Assembly: GCF_002302565.1 (NCBI RefSeq)
Contig: NZ_CP022382.1
Span: 1,001,001-1,065,000, forward strand
Direction: 5' to 3'
Origin: Capnocytophaga canimorsus
GTDB lineage: Bacteria > Bacteroidota > Bacteroidia > Flavobacteriales > Flavobacteriaceae
Length of the DNA: 64,000 nucleotides
Shown: piece by piece, positions 17,408 through 28,400 of the stretch
How positions within the stretch are numbered: position 1 is the stretch's first letter
How the letters are laid out: every line of letters starts with the position of its first letter
Made by a program: the position numbers and the translations under genes
Notes under the pieces: generated by a model
Seen by the model: the letters and a program-made list of their open reading frames with translations, nothing else
Databases searched by the model: none
Told to the model about the DNA's origin: nothing

Positions 17408-19507
17408 TTACTTCAAGCCTCGTGCTTTTAGCATTGGCTCAATAGCTGGAGCTTTTCCACGAAAATCACGATACATTTTTTCATAATCCATTGTATTTCC
17501 ACGAGAAAGCACCATATCTCTTAAGCGTTGTCCATTAGCGCGGGTCATACCTCCATTTTCTAAAAACCATTGAAAAGCATCGTGATGTAACATTTCTGTC
17601 CATTGATACGAATAATATCCAGCACCATAATTACCACCAAAAATATGTGCAAAATAGGTAGAACGATAACGAGGTGGTACTTGTTCAAGCCAAAGATTGG
17701 TGTCTTTTAAGGCTTGTTTTTCAAAGGCATTTACCTGGTCAATAGGAGTGTCAGCCGATAGCGTATGCCATTGCAAATCTAAGTTAGCCGCGGCAAGTAC
17801 CTCGGTAAAGCTATAACCTTGATTAAAAGTCGCAGCTTTTTTAATCTTATCAATCAAGGTTTGTGGAATCACTTCACCTGTTTTGTAATGAATAGCATAA
17901 TTTTTTAAAACCTCAGGATAGAGCGCCCAATTTTCATTAACTTGTGAGGGAAATTCTACAAAATCACGTGCCACTGCTGTACCTGATAATGACGGATACA
18001 TTTGATTGGCAAAAAATCCGTGCAGGGCGTGACCAAACTCGTGAAATAAGGTTTCTACCTCGTCATAAGTTAAAAGTGCAGGAGCTCCTTGCGCTGGTTT
18101 AGGATAATTACAAACGTTATAAATCACAGGTTTTGTACCAAGTAGCTTTGATTGCCCTACGAAGTTACTCATCCAAGCTCCTCCACGCTTACTTTCTCGT
18201 GCAAAGAAATCACCATAAAAAAGCCCCAATGGTGTTCCATCTTCTTCAAACAGTTCATACACCAAAACATCAGGATGATACACAGGAATATCCGTACGTT
18301 GTTTATAAGTAACTCCATAGAGTTTTTCCATCGCGAAAAAAACTCCTTTTTCTAAAACATTTTTAAGTTCGAAATAAGGTTTTATTTCGTTTTCATCCAA
18401 ATCAAATTTGGCACGACGCACTTGTTCTGCATAAAAATTCCAATCGTAAGGCTCAAGAATAAAAGCATCTTTTAGGGATATCATTTTTTGAATTTCTTGA
18501 GCTTCTTCTTTAGCTTTTGCAGTGGCAGCTGGAATCAAATCTTTAAAAAAATTATGAATGTTTTGAGGTGTTTTAACCATTGTTTTCTGCAAAGCCCACT
18601 CAGCATAGTTATCAAACCCAAGTAATTTTGCTTTTTGAGCCCGTAAACGCACTATTTTTTTGATAGTTTCGTGGGTGCTATTTTTTCCAACATCAGCCCG
18701 ATTCCAAGCCGCATCAAAAAGTTGCTTTCGCGTAGCTCTGTTTTTAAGTTGTGCCAAATAAGGTTGTTGGGTAGTGTTCAGAATGGCTACCTTCCAAGTA
18801 CCTTTATCCGTTTTTATGGCGGTAAGTTGGTCGGCGGTAAGTCCTTCAAGCGCTTTTTCATCGGTAAAAAACTGTGCCGAAGCATTATTTGCATCCAACA
18901 AAGTTTGGTTGAATTCGGTTTGCAAAGCAGCTATCTCTGCATTATAGGTTTTAAGTGTTTTCTTGTCCTGATCTGACAGATTTGCACCAGCAATAACAAA
19001 TTCTTCGTAATAATATTCCAATAATTTTAAAGATTCGGCATCTAAATCAAGCGATTGACGCTCGTTGTAAACCGATTTTACGCGCTCAAAAAGTGCTTCA
19101 TTGAGGTAAATTGCATCAGAATGTGCAGCAAATTGAGGAGCTAATTCTCTCTGGATATTTTTGATCGTGTCATTGGTATGTGCCCCAGCCAAAGCAAAAA
19201 ACACACGTGAAGCCCTGCCAAGCTCAACACCACTTTCTTCCAGAGCAACAATAGTATTTTCAAAAGTTGGCTTTTGAGTACTTTCGGTAATTGATTTTAC
19301 CCGCAAGGTTTGTAATTCCATTCCTTTTAGCAAAGCAGGACGGTAATCAGCATCTGTGAATTTTGTAAAATCAGGAGCAAAATACGGTAACGTACTTTGT
19401 TGCAAAAGCGGATTTTCTGGCATAATTTCAGGGGTTGTTTTGCTTTGTTTACACGCCACTACAGCCAAAACAAAAGCAGAGGTTATTAAAAAAGTACTTT
19501 TCTTCAT
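17408..19507 (-). CDS. M3 family metallopeptidase (Dcp/oligopeptidase), lipoprotein
   Basis: Zinc peptidase that trims short peptides, 699 residues, close to E. coli Dcp in length. The N-terminus is a lipoprotein signal peptide with the lipid cysteine at C19 (VLAVVAC). The zinc motif HEFGHALHG gives H489, E490 and H493, inside the typical context ETLFHEFGH. The residues after the cysteine (KQSKTT) lack the acidic surface-export signal, so a periplasmic-facing location is more likely than the cell surface. Together with the DPP-IV upstream it points to peptide scavenging. The enzyme is transcribed alone and converges on xth. Confidence 0.94.
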   Translation of the reverse strand: MKKSTFLITSAFVLAVVACKQSKTTPEIMPENPLLQQSTLPYFAPDFTKFTDADYRPALLKGMELQTLRVKSITESTQKPTFENTIVALEESGVELGRASRVFFALAGAHTNDTIKNIQRELAPQFAAHSDAIYLNEALFERVKSVYNERQSLDLDAESLKLLEYYYEEFVIAGANLSDQDKKTLKTYNAEIAALQTEFNQTLLDANNASAQFFTDEKALEGLTADQLTAIKTDKGTWKVAILNTTQQPYLAQLKNRATRKQLFDAAWNRADVGKNSTHETIKKIVRLRAQKAKLLGFDNYAEWALQKTMVKTPQNIHNFFKDLIPAATAKAKEEAQEIQKMISLKDAFILEPYDWNFYAEQVRRAKFDLDENEIKPYFELKNVLEKGVFFAMEKLYGVTYKQRTDIPVYHPDVLVYELFEEDGTPLGLFYGDFFARESKRGGAWMSNFVGQSKLLGTKPVIYNVCNYPKPAQGAPALLTYDEVETLFHEFGHALHGFFANQMYPSLSGTAVARDFVEFPSQVNENWALYPEVLKNYAIHYKTGEVIPQTLIDKIKKAATFNQGYSFTEVLAAANLDLQWHTLSADTPIDQVNAFEKQALKDTNLWLEQVPPRYRSTYFAHIFGGNYGAGYYSYQWTEMLHHDAFQWFLENGGMTRANGQRLRDMVLSRGNTMDYEKMYRDFRGKAPAIEPMLKARGLK

Positions 19508-19630
19508 AAAATAAAATCTGTTTTATAGTTATACAAATTACTGAAATCTTGTAGCTTACACTATCTAACTCAATACGGCGAAGATACCGATTATTTGATA
19601 ATCTTCCAAAAAATAAAAGAGCTATAATTT

Positions 19631-19668
19631 TAAAAAACAATCCGTTTTGAATCGCTTCAAAACGGATT
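19631..19668 (-). terminator. Terminator at the end of the PUL
   Basis: A perfect 13-bp stem (19639-19651 with 19656-19668) with a 4-nt loop lies just after the M60 gene stop on the minus strand. It is followed on that strand by a T-rich run (complement of 19631-19638). It marks the end of the SusC-SusD-F5/8-M60 transcript. Confidence 0.85.
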
Positions 19669-19697
19669 ATTGTCTTAATTGTGTTAGATTTTACTTT

Positions 19698-22484
19698 CTA
19701 AAACGTAACTTGAGTTCTCTCTCCATTATATGCTATGGCATATATTACTATATCATTAGTTACATTTTGTTTAATATTAAATGAATTTTTGTTGGAAACA
19801 AATATTAACTCATTTGCCTTGTACACTTCATAAGCTACAACATTTTGATACCCTGAAGTAGTAATTTGGCTACCATTTTTGGAGGCACTTCCTTTTACCA
19901 CACTAGCCTTATTTTTGAAGTACATCCAATTCGTATCACAGATGTATTCAATTCTATCGGTAAGGGTGGTATAACCAGCTCCGCTGATTTGTTGTTTTAT
20001 GTCATTTGCATAGTTTGAAGTGACTACAACACGTCTTGTTCCATAATCATCAACTTCCTTATCAATAGGAGTATAGAATCCCCATTTTTCAAAGAAAGGT
20101 ATCAAATTAGTTTGTGTCAAATCAGAAACTGTTTTTGTAAAATCTACTTGATATTCACCATCATTTATCGTTGATTTTTGCTGAACAGCTCGGATTTTAT
20201 CATATAATTTCACTGAAAACTCAGGATCGTCTTTTACCTTAGAGAAATACAAATTCAATTGCCAGAAAGGTACTAGCTGACAGAACACATCTGCCTTATT
20301 TTGATTATTATTAGCTATATCAGCGTGAGCCCTTTTGAGCACTATTCCTAAATTATAAGCCTTTTCATACCGATTGTTGTAACCTCCTTCTCCTTGCATC
20401 GATTCTCTTTCCAATCGGGTAGGAATTCCCCAAGCCGTTTGAATGTTCATCGAATTCATATTAACAGTACACTCTGTCATTCCTTTCCACATAAACACGG
20501 GAGCTACTTGGTGTGCGTGTCCGATTTCGTGAGCGGGTCCCCAAACATCTGTTTTTGTTTTATCGGAAGCAGCTCCCATTTTATCAGGATTACATAAAGT
20601 TGCCATAGTGGTTGCATTATAGGAGGTTCTATATGCCGTACAATACATAAATCCTTTATACATCACCTGAAAATATGACCTATTAGGCAACTCTTTACCT
20701 CTTTCTTTGGTAAGCCCAGCAAATTGATGAGTCTGTTCTACTAGCTTATCAAATTGTTCGATAAGCGCTCTACCTCTTGAGCCCGTGTGCGTCTTGTAAC
20801 TCTCAACAGGGAAACAAATATGTGATTTTTCGCCAATTACATCAAAATATTTATTGGTTGCAGCATTAATCAAACGATTCCAATCGGCATCATTATGTTT
20901 GGTCTTATCGAAATACCCATTGACTTTACCTGTAGCGAAATGTACCTTAATTTGAGGTGCTACTTGATAATCCTCGGTTTGATATTGTAGGTAGATAAGT
21001 CCTCCCTTACCTGTTTTAAATTTATTTACTCCTTCATATAAAGGATGATACGAGGCATTACCAAAACCATCTCCTCCAGGTAAGTCCAAATTTTGAATTT
21101 TAATTTGTATTTGACGACCGTTAGTAGGACCTACAAAAACAACTAGCTCTTCACCTTCCTGCACAGCTATTCCTGTTGGATTATCTAAATTGCTATACGA
21201 ATACTGCATACGATACCTTTCTCTGTACACATCTGGATTAGGCCAAGCTCTATAATTCTGAATACGGAATTCTGAAGGATACTGCCCCAATTTCATATAT
21301 TGAGCTATATTTTTATAAAACGGATTTGAAATATTTTGAATTTGCTCATCAGTTACGTTAGGTTTTAATTCAGAGCAAGTAATATCAGTAAAGATAGAGG
21401 TCGGATCAAAACTTCCTGTACTTTTTTTGTAGAATTCCATTTCAGCTGCTGCTGCGAAACCTTGCCCATCACCATAGCCTGATTTGATAATCAACTTAAA
21501 AGATTTTGCTTTGGTTATTGGGCTAAATTCTACTCGTGTTACTTTTCCATTTCCCTTAAAATCAAAATCTTTCAACTTAATGTAGCTTGGATTAGCCTCT
21601 GTAGCTACTTGAATCTCAACTTGTTTAAAATGCCCATTATAGCCCTCAGTACGAGGGTAATACATCATATAATCAACATCTTGTGGAGTTTCAAAGAAAT
21701 ATTCAATAATTATCGGAAAATAATTTGCTTCACCATTTGACCAATTGGAATGATAAATGGTAGCCATATCCCCATCAAAAGAGTTTTCTATTGGAGTACC
21801 ATTTTGATGAGATGTAGCTGTACCACGATGAATTTTAAGCTTTATATCACTCTCAATACTTGAAGCATCATCGTTTCCATACTCTCCTTTTTGAGATATT
21901 TGAAGTTCCTTACTTATTACAGGATTTATACCTTTTGATTGGAATGTAATAAAACCGTTTCTATTACTTTGTGTATTGTTTTCAGAAATACTGAAAACAT
22001 ATTTTACAACTCCATCACTTAAAATTTCTTTAGATTTTTCTTTAATCCAATCAGGGAGCACAGTTTCGTAACTCACATTAGCTGTAACTGTTAGCTGAAT
22101 TTCTTGTGAAAATTTCTCAATTTTAAAAGATTGATTATCAAAAGTGATGTCAGGGGCAACCCCAATTTGAGTCACCTGAACCTCCTTTGATAGCCCCCCT
22201 CCTTCTACTAAAAACTTAAAACTACGTGTAGTGCCTTTATTTTCAAGAACACTCAAATTGATATTATGCCCTTCTCTTTTTATTGTAAGCCAATCTATCG
22301 GAGAAGCATTAATTTTCCAATTATCAATATTTGTCTTAACAGGCAAAACCTTAGAGCCACTTTCTTTTTGAAAATTTACATTTTCAACATTTAAAAAAGG
22401 TTCTTCCATTTCCTTTTTGCAATTTATTGTAACTAAAGCAAACAAAACGAAGAACATCAAAATTGTAAATATATTTTTTTTCAT
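19698..22484 (-). CDS. M60 (enhancin/mucinase-like) metallopeptidase lipoprotein
   Basis: Probable surface protease acting on O-glycosylated host proteins such as mucin. From the ATG at 22482-22484 it has 928 residues: lipoprotein signal with C22 followed by KKEMEE, two BACON-type beta-sandwich modules (about 28-108 and 112-199), a discoidin/F5-8 type C-like domain (213-353), the M60 domain (about 400-780), and a small C-terminal beta domain. The gluzincin site is HEIGH with H652, E653, H656 and downstream E671 in KGMTEC. An in-frame TTG 15 codons upstream is not favoured. It is last in the susCD operon, where MucG-type mucinases are found in Capnocytophaga canimorsus. The residue before the lipid cysteine is N, which is unusual for a lipobox. 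Confidence 0.88.
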   Translation of the reverse strand: MKKNIFTILMFFVLFALVTINCKKEMEEPFLNVENVNFQKESGSKVLPVKTNIDNWKINASPIDWLTIKREGHNINLSVLENKGTTRSFKFLVEGGGLSKEVQVTQIGVAPDITFDNQSFKIEKFSQEIQLTVTANVSYETVLPDWIKEKSKEILSDGVVKYVFSISENNTQSNRNGFITFQSKGINPVISKELQISQKGEYGNDDASSIESDIKLKIHRGTATSHQNGTPIENSFDGDMATIYHSNWSNGEANYFPIIIEYFFETPQDVDYMMYYPRTEGYNGHFKQVEIQVATEANPSYIKLKDFDFKGNGKVTRVEFSPITKAKSFKLIIKSGYGDGQGFAAAAEMEFYKKSTGSFDPTSIFTDITCSELKPNVTDEQIQNISNPFYKNIAQYMKLGQYPSEFRIQNYRAWPNPDVYRERYRMQYSYSNLDNPTGIAVQEGEELVVFVGPTNGRQIQIKIQNLDLPGGDGFGNASYHPLYEGVNKFKTGKGGLIYLQYQTEDYQVAPQIKVHFATGKVNGYFDKTKHNDADWNRLINAATNKYFDVIGEKSHICFPVESYKTHTGSRGRALIEQFDKLVEQTHQFAGLTKERGKELPNRSYFQVMYKGFMYCTAYRTSYNATTMATLCNPDKMGAASDKTKTDVWGPAHEIGHAHQVAPVFMWKGMTECTVNMNSMNIQTAWGIPTRLERESMQGEGGYNNRYEKAYNLGIVLKRAHADIANNNQNKADVFCQLVPFWQLNLYFSKVKDDPEFSVKLYDKIRAVQQKSTINDGEYQVDFTKTVSDLTQTNLIPFFEKWGFYTPIDKEVDDYGTRRVVVTSNYANDIKQQISGAGYTTLTDRIEYICDTNWMYFKNKASVVKGSASKNGSQITTSGYQNVVAYEVYKANELIFVSNKNSFNIKQNVTNDIVIYAIAYNGERTQVTF

Positions 22485-22592
22485 GGAGAATATAATAAAA
22501 AAGTTTATCACAACGATCCGAAATAGCAAAATGCATTACTAACTCACATCAAATTATGATAAACCTTTGATATTTAATAATTTTATATACTA

Positions 22593-23480
22593 CTAATCAC
22601 CTATTGCAGGAGCTTCCGGATCTTCTATTATTGGTTTAACTTGCCATAATTTGAATTCACTCATAACAAAAAACTTTCTTCCATCTTCTGTTTTAGTAAC
22701 ATCAAATTTAAAGTGCTTATACTGTTTACCAATGAACCAAAGTATACCTGAAGTATATTTTCCGACAGCTCCAGAAGGATTAGGTAACCCCTCAGAAATT
22801 GCAGATATTTCTTCCCAATTTGTGCCATCCATACTACCACTAACTACAATCTTAGTAGGATAATTGTTACCATTATTTCTACCAGCATAAAAAAACTTAA
22901 TTCCATCTTTTATGGGTGTTTCCAAATTAACTTGCAAATAGTGTGTATGAGGAGTATTCCCACCTCCTCCACTCCATCTAGAGTGGAAAAAAGTAGCTAC
23001 ATTATCATCCAACAAATTAGCAAGAGATCCTTCACTTTGTTCAGGTTCATTGGAAAACAAATTACTAGCAACAAGTTCCTGTTTGGTTTCAATTGTTGAG
23101 GCTATAGTTGAGGGAGCCGGACCTGACACCCCTTCTATAGTATACTCTTTACCTCCTGTTTTAGTACTACTAAATGGTTGCAAAGTAAAAACATAAGTTC
23201 CGTATTTTTTACGAGTATTTGGGATTATAATTTCAGAAGTATGTTTACTTGCCAACCGTTGCATTTTTTTCTTCTTTAACTTATCGTAATAAGTAATTTT
23301 AACATATTCAAAATTAGCAGGCGATACATTTTCCCACGTAATTTTTATCTGTCCTTCTAAAGATTCTGTGTTAATGTTACTAAGCTCTGAGGGAGTAATA
23401 ACTTCTTCCTCCTTACTACAAGAAGAGAACCCTAAAACTGATAATAACACAGAAACTAATACTATATTTCTACTTTTCAT
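22593..23480 (-). CDS. Surface lipoprotein with F5/8 type C (discoidin) domain
   Basis: Protein of 295 residues. The signal peptide ends in GFSSC (C21), followed directly by SKEEE, a near-perfect Flavobacteriia lipoprotein export signal, so it should be exposed on the cell surface. Residues about 33-112 look like a fibronectin type III-like beta domain (GQIKITWENVSP). Residues about 140-285 look like a discoidin-fold carbohydrate-binding domain (LLDDNVATFFHSRW, then YLQVNLETP). It lies between the susD and M60 genes, the position of SusE/F-like or Muc accessory glycan-binding lipoproteins. No catalytic motif is visible; a binding role is inferred. Confidence 0.82.
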   Translation of the reverse strand: MKSRNIVLVSVLLSVLGFSSCSKEEEVITPSELSNINTESLEGQIKITWENVSPANFEYVKITYYDKLKKKKMQRLASKHTSEIIIPNTRKKYGTYVFTLQPFSSTKTGGKEYTIEGVSGPAPSTIASTIETKQELVASNLFSNEPEQSEGSLANLLDDNVATFFHSRWSGGGGNTPHTHYLQVNLETPIKDGIKFFYAGRNNGNNYPTKIVVSGSMDGTNWEEISAISEGLPNPSGAVGKYTSGILWFIGKQYKHFKFDVTKTEDGRKFFVMSEFKLWQVKPIIEDPEAPAIGD

Positions 23481-23525
23481 TTTTGTGTAATTTAAGATTT
23501 ACAAATTCCAACTACTCCAAACAAA

Positions 23526-25421
23526 TTAATAGCCTGGATTCTGAACTAATTTAGCATTTTTATTAATTTCTCCAATAGGAATTGGCATTAAGTAATGAGC
23601 AGGAGAATTAAAATTACGAACTACCCCTACCTCAACCTCTTTAGCAAAAGAAGGTAAATCTGCGCCATTTACGTTCATACCTCTAACTTTTGTACCGAAG
23701 TATTTCTCTGCCAATTTCCAACGACGTATATCCCAGAAATTATGATTCTCCAAATACAACTCTATCATACGTTCTTGACGGACAACCTCTCTAAGCTTTG
23801 CTTGATCTAAAGACACGCCTATGCTTCCCCAAGATTCATCAAGAGTAGGGATACCTGCCCTAACACGCACTTTATTCGTATAAAGTTTAGCCTCAGCTAT
23901 ATCACCTGTTTCTACACAAGCTTCAGCATAATTCAGATACAACTCACCCAAGCGAACTATTGGCCAAGGCACATTTTTAGGATAATTTATATTTCCATCT
24001 GCAGTATTAGCAGGATGCACTCCTTTTTTATTTAAGAAACCTGTTGGAGAAAAGTCATTGCTACGATCTCTTTTACCACAATTATCATTACGCGTAAAAA
24101 AAGTAACTAATTTAGCATTTCCATCGCCTCTTTTATATTTTGGTAAATAAGGTAAATTTTGATTCGTATTTTGGGTATTTGCAACTGCATTTCCTCTACA
24201 TTCATAGTATCCTCCGTGAAAAGCAACCCAAGCATAAAAACGAGGCTCTCTCTTCATATTGAACAATAAAGTTTCCCCTTCTCCTTTAACTAAATTATCA
24301 GTTGCATCGAAGCTAACTATTCCATATCTATTAGCATAGTCAAAGTCAGGATCTACATCAATAGGAAGTCCTTTCTCTGTATAAAAACGCTCTAACATAG
24401 TTAATGTTGGAGCCACTCCATTCCAAGTTCCTCCCCAATAAGGACGAGATTTATTTTGTAGAGCATATGCACCTTCATGTCTAGTTTCTGCCCAAATAAC
24501 CTCTGAATTTGCTTTATCTATAGTCGAAAAACGCAACCCCCTCTGTGTTAAATCTTTAGGTTCAGGCGTGTCGGAATATGCTGCATCTGTCCCTACATAT
24601 AAACGATATCCATATGCTTCTGCATCATCAATAGCTTCCTTACAAGCTACTTTGGCTCTTTCCCACTTGGCCAAACTAAAGCTATTGTTCATCATAGGAT
24701 TACCATCTTTATCTGTGAAGTTGGCATAAAAATCAGCATTTCCATTAAAAAGAGGTGAGGCTGCATAAAGTAACATTCTAGCTTTAATAGCTTTAGCCGC
24801 TATTGAAGTTGCTAAACCATATTGCTCACCTTCTCTTTTTTTAGGTAGTCTTGGTATTACTTCATCAAACTTAGCTGCAATCCAATCAACACATTCATCA
24901 TACGGAGAACGAGATAAAAAATCACTTGCAGGAGTATTCAAGTTAGGTTCTGTTTTCACCAAGATTATAGGTCCGTAAGAACGTAATAGTAAGAAATGAT
25001 AATAAGCTATTAAGAAATCTGCTTGAGCTACATAGTCGTTCTTAGTATCAGGATTTATGTCATAAACCCCATCAATATTATTTTTCAAAATATAGCACTG
25101 ACGAATACCTTGAAACAAAGTGTTCCAATAAGATATGGAAGGGCTAGATGCTGTAAAATTACCTTTAGGGAAATTAGCAAAAGTTTCATGCTCAAACGCA
25201 GTAACTACTTCATCACCAGTCATAAAATCCAAAGAAGCTGTTCCATGATTTGGCTGTGGAAGGTATGAGTAGCACGAGTACAAAAAACCTTCAGTTGTTC
25301 TCTGATTTTTAAAAGCATCCTTTTCAGTTGCAATCTCATCAGGCACAATATCTAAGAATTGACAAGCGTTAAATACTAAAGCAATGCTAAGTATTAAGGC
25401 TATTTTTTTTATTGTCTTCAT
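23526..25421 (-). CDS. SusD/RagB-family outer-membrane glycan-binding lipoprotein
   Basis: Lid of the SusCD import complex, 631 residues. The signal peptide runs to C20 (VFNAC), followed by QFLDIVPDE, a common SusD start. The alpha-helical TPR-like N-terminal half carries the ligand platform. The C-terminal SusD_RagB domain ends with the family signatures RLGELYLNYAEA, VRQERMIELYLENHNFWDIRRW and ...NAKLVQNPGY. The start is 24 bp after the susC stop. The ligand is not deducible from sequence, but its partners suggest mucin-type glycans or glycopeptides. Confidence 0.96.
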   Translation of the reverse strand: MKTIKKIALILSIALVFNACQFLDIVPDEIATEKDAFKNQRTTEGFLYSCYSYLPQPNHGTASLDFMTGDEVVTAFEHETFANFPKGNFTASSPSISYWNTLFQGIRQCYILKNNIDGVYDINPDTKNDYVAQADFLIAYYHFLLLRSYGPIILVKTEPNLNTPASDFLSRSPYDECVDWIAAKFDEVIPRLPKKREGEQYGLATSIAAKAIKARMLLYAASPLFNGNADFYANFTDKDGNPMMNNSFSLAKWERAKVACKEAIDDAEAYGYRLYVGTDAAYSDTPEPKDLTQRGLRFSTIDKANSEVIWAETRHEGAYALQNKSRPYWGGTWNGVAPTLTMLERFYTEKGLPIDVDPDFDYANRYGIVSFDATDNLVKGEGETLLFNMKREPRFYAWVAFHGGYYECRGNAVANTQNTNQNLPYLPKYKRGDGNAKLVTFFTRNDNCGKRDRSNDFSPTGFLNKKGVHPANTADGNINYPKNVPWPIVRLGELYLNYAEACVETGDIAEAKLYTNKVRVRAGIPTLDESWGSIGVSLDQAKLREVVRQERMIELYLENHNFWDIRRWKLAEKYFGTKVRGMNVNGADLPSFAKEVEVGVVRNFNSPAHYLMPIPIGEINKNAKLVQNPGY

Positions 25422-25445
25422 ATTAAACTTTATTAAAATATTATA

Positions 25446-28400
25446 CTAGTTGATAGTAATTTGTACCCCAAAATTTAACACTCTTTGAGTTGGGTAGTTA
25501 AACGGATTACTTCCTTGCTCAGGATCCCAATGTTTAAAGTTAGAGAACGTAAGTAAATTAAGTCCGCTTGCGTATATTCTCATATTTTTAAATCTTTCAG
25601 GAGTATATCCTACCTCAAAACTTTTAAACTTCAAGAAAGAGGCATCACGTAACCAATAAGTGGACGCAACAGTATTATTTTGATGATCATCGTGAGTTAA
25701 TCGTGGATAAGCTGCATAGATATTCTGATTTTCAGGTGTCCAATAATCTTCAGCAACAAACTTAAGTACGTTACGTCTTGACTGAGTTCCAAAAGGATGG
25801 AAACCCGACATCATTAAAGATGTATTAGCAGCTCCTTGAAAGAAAGCCCCAACGTCAATAGACTTATATTTTAAATTAAATCCAAAACCATAAACAATCT
25901 CAGGTACGGTTGGGTGTCCTATATATACTTTATCATTACCGTCTATCAAGTCATCATATTTTCCGTCTTTATCAGGCATGTTTATATATTTGATATCACC
26001 AGCTGCTACATTACCACTTATCTGCTGTCTCACAGAATTATCTACCTCTGCTTGATCAATAAATAATCTATCTGCAACATACCCTTGGTAAACATTTAAT
26101 CTTTGTCCTATTCTAGATAAACCTGGATGAGATGGTACTGGTTCATCATATTCTAGTATCTTGTTTCTTGCAAAGGTAAAGGTACCTTTAGCAGACAGAA
26201 ACCAATCCTGACCAATTTTTCTTGCATAGTCTAAACTAGCATCGAATCCCCAATTTTTTACTTTAGCAAGGTTACCAAGCTCCTTAGTATCAGCGGTTCC
26301 TAAATATGTAGGAATCGTTCCTCGTTCTTGGAAAATTTTACTTCGAATCTCTTGAAAAGCTTCGAATGTTAAGTTAAATTGATTAAACAATTGTAAATCA
26401 ACACCAAGATTTATTTTTTCTCCTACCTCCCAAGTTAAATCTAAATTTTCATATCTTGTATAAGTAGGACCATATTTGGTATAATTTTGGTCTACCCCTG
26501 AGGTAAATGATCTACCTCTCAAATTAATACTAGACATGTAAGCAAAACGTGCAGCATTAGTTCTGTCATTTCCTACTAATCCCCAAGAACCTCTTAATTT
26601 TAACCAAGATACGACATCTTTTATAGGTTCAAAGAATTTTTCTTCACTAATGTTATACCCCAAAGCTATAGAAGGGAATATACCAAATCTTCTTCCTTTA
26701 GCAAAATTTTCAGAACCATTATACCCAACATTAAACTCGGCTAAATAACGATTATCATACGCATAAGAAAGTCGAGAAGATATCCCTTGACTTCTTCTAG
26801 GAAGAGAATTCAATAAACGTTGAAACGCTTGATCATGATGAATATTATTTAGAGATGTTTCTTCTTGATTGTAAATCAAAAGTGCATTCACATCGTGAAC
26901 ACCAAATTTTCTAGTATAATCTAATATTCCTTGTAAATAAATTCTACGATCACCTGTAGTTCCTGCTGTAGTTTCCAACACTTCTGGGCGTTCTTCTCCA
27001 GCAGCATTTAGCACATAAGAATAAGTACCATCAGGTTCTAATTTATAAGATGCTAAACCGAATGTATTGAGAGGAGCTCTACGAATAGTCTGTGATTGTG
27101 ACCAATTTTTAAAAGAACCTAAGGCAGTAAATTGCAAACCTTTAACCCAAAAATCTAATTTTTGATTAAAATCGATATTAGCAATAACTGTACTTTCAAA
27201 TGTATCAGTATAACCTGCCACTAAATTAGAAAAAGGATTAGTTCCAGCAGCATCTGTGCCTCCTAAATAACCACCCCAACGTGTAATATCACTTCCTGTT
27301 TCTTGCTCATATCTTATAGGAAAATCAACAGGATTTGCATTCATTATTTTCTCAAACGTTTGTTTAACTCCAGTACGCGGGTCTCGTTTATCAATGAATT
27401 GAGAATTTATCTTCAATCCTATTTTAGAGAATTCGCCCAATTTCAAATCAATGTTGTTTTGAAACGCATAACGCATATAGTTGATATTATTATTAAAAGA
27501 AAAGTAATCTCTACTAATATCTTTTACCATACCCGTATCACGATTCAAAGAACCACTAAGGAAATAAGTCAATTTTTTTCCACCACCACGAATATTCATA
27601 TGAACCTTTTGATTAAAAGCTCTTTGTTTAAAAATTTCGTTATACCAATCAACATTAGGAAAAACATAAGGATTTAAACCTGCTGCAGTACCATCTATTT
27701 TTTCTTGACTATAAGGTAAAACACCAGAACCTAAGTTAGCAACCCCTTCATTGTACAATTTCATATAACTAACACCATCTACAAACTGAGGCAATCTAGA
27801 TGGTTCAGACATATTACCCTCTACACGAAGATTAATTATAGGTTTATCCAAATCTGACCCTGACTTAGTTGTAACAATCATAACACCATTAGCGCCACGA
27901 GAACCATATAAAGCAGTAGCGGTCGCATCTTTCAAAACAGAAAAACTTTCTATAACCTCAGGATCAATAGCATTCAAATCACCAGCAGAAACTTGAACTC
28001 CATCTAAAATAATAAGAGGATTAGTAGCACCACCAAAGGTAGAAATTCCGCGAATCCAAAAATCAGCACCATCAGCACCTGGTTGTCCTCCACGTTGTAC
28101 AGCAATAACCCCTGCCATACGTCCAGCAAAACTAGTGGATAAATTAGTGGAAGGTATTTTTAACTCTTTAGGCTTAACTGTTTGTACAGATCCCACAACG
28201 CTCACTTTCTTTTGCCCTGTACCATAAGCAGTAACAACAACATCATCTAACTGTTGGGTATCTTCTTTCATTGTTACATTAACAACAGATTTGTTACCCA
28301 CCAAAACCTCTTGTGGTGCAAAACCGATATAGGAAAAAACAAGTCTATCCGTTGGTAAAACCGAAATAGCGTATTTTCCATCAAAGTCGGTAGAGGTGCC

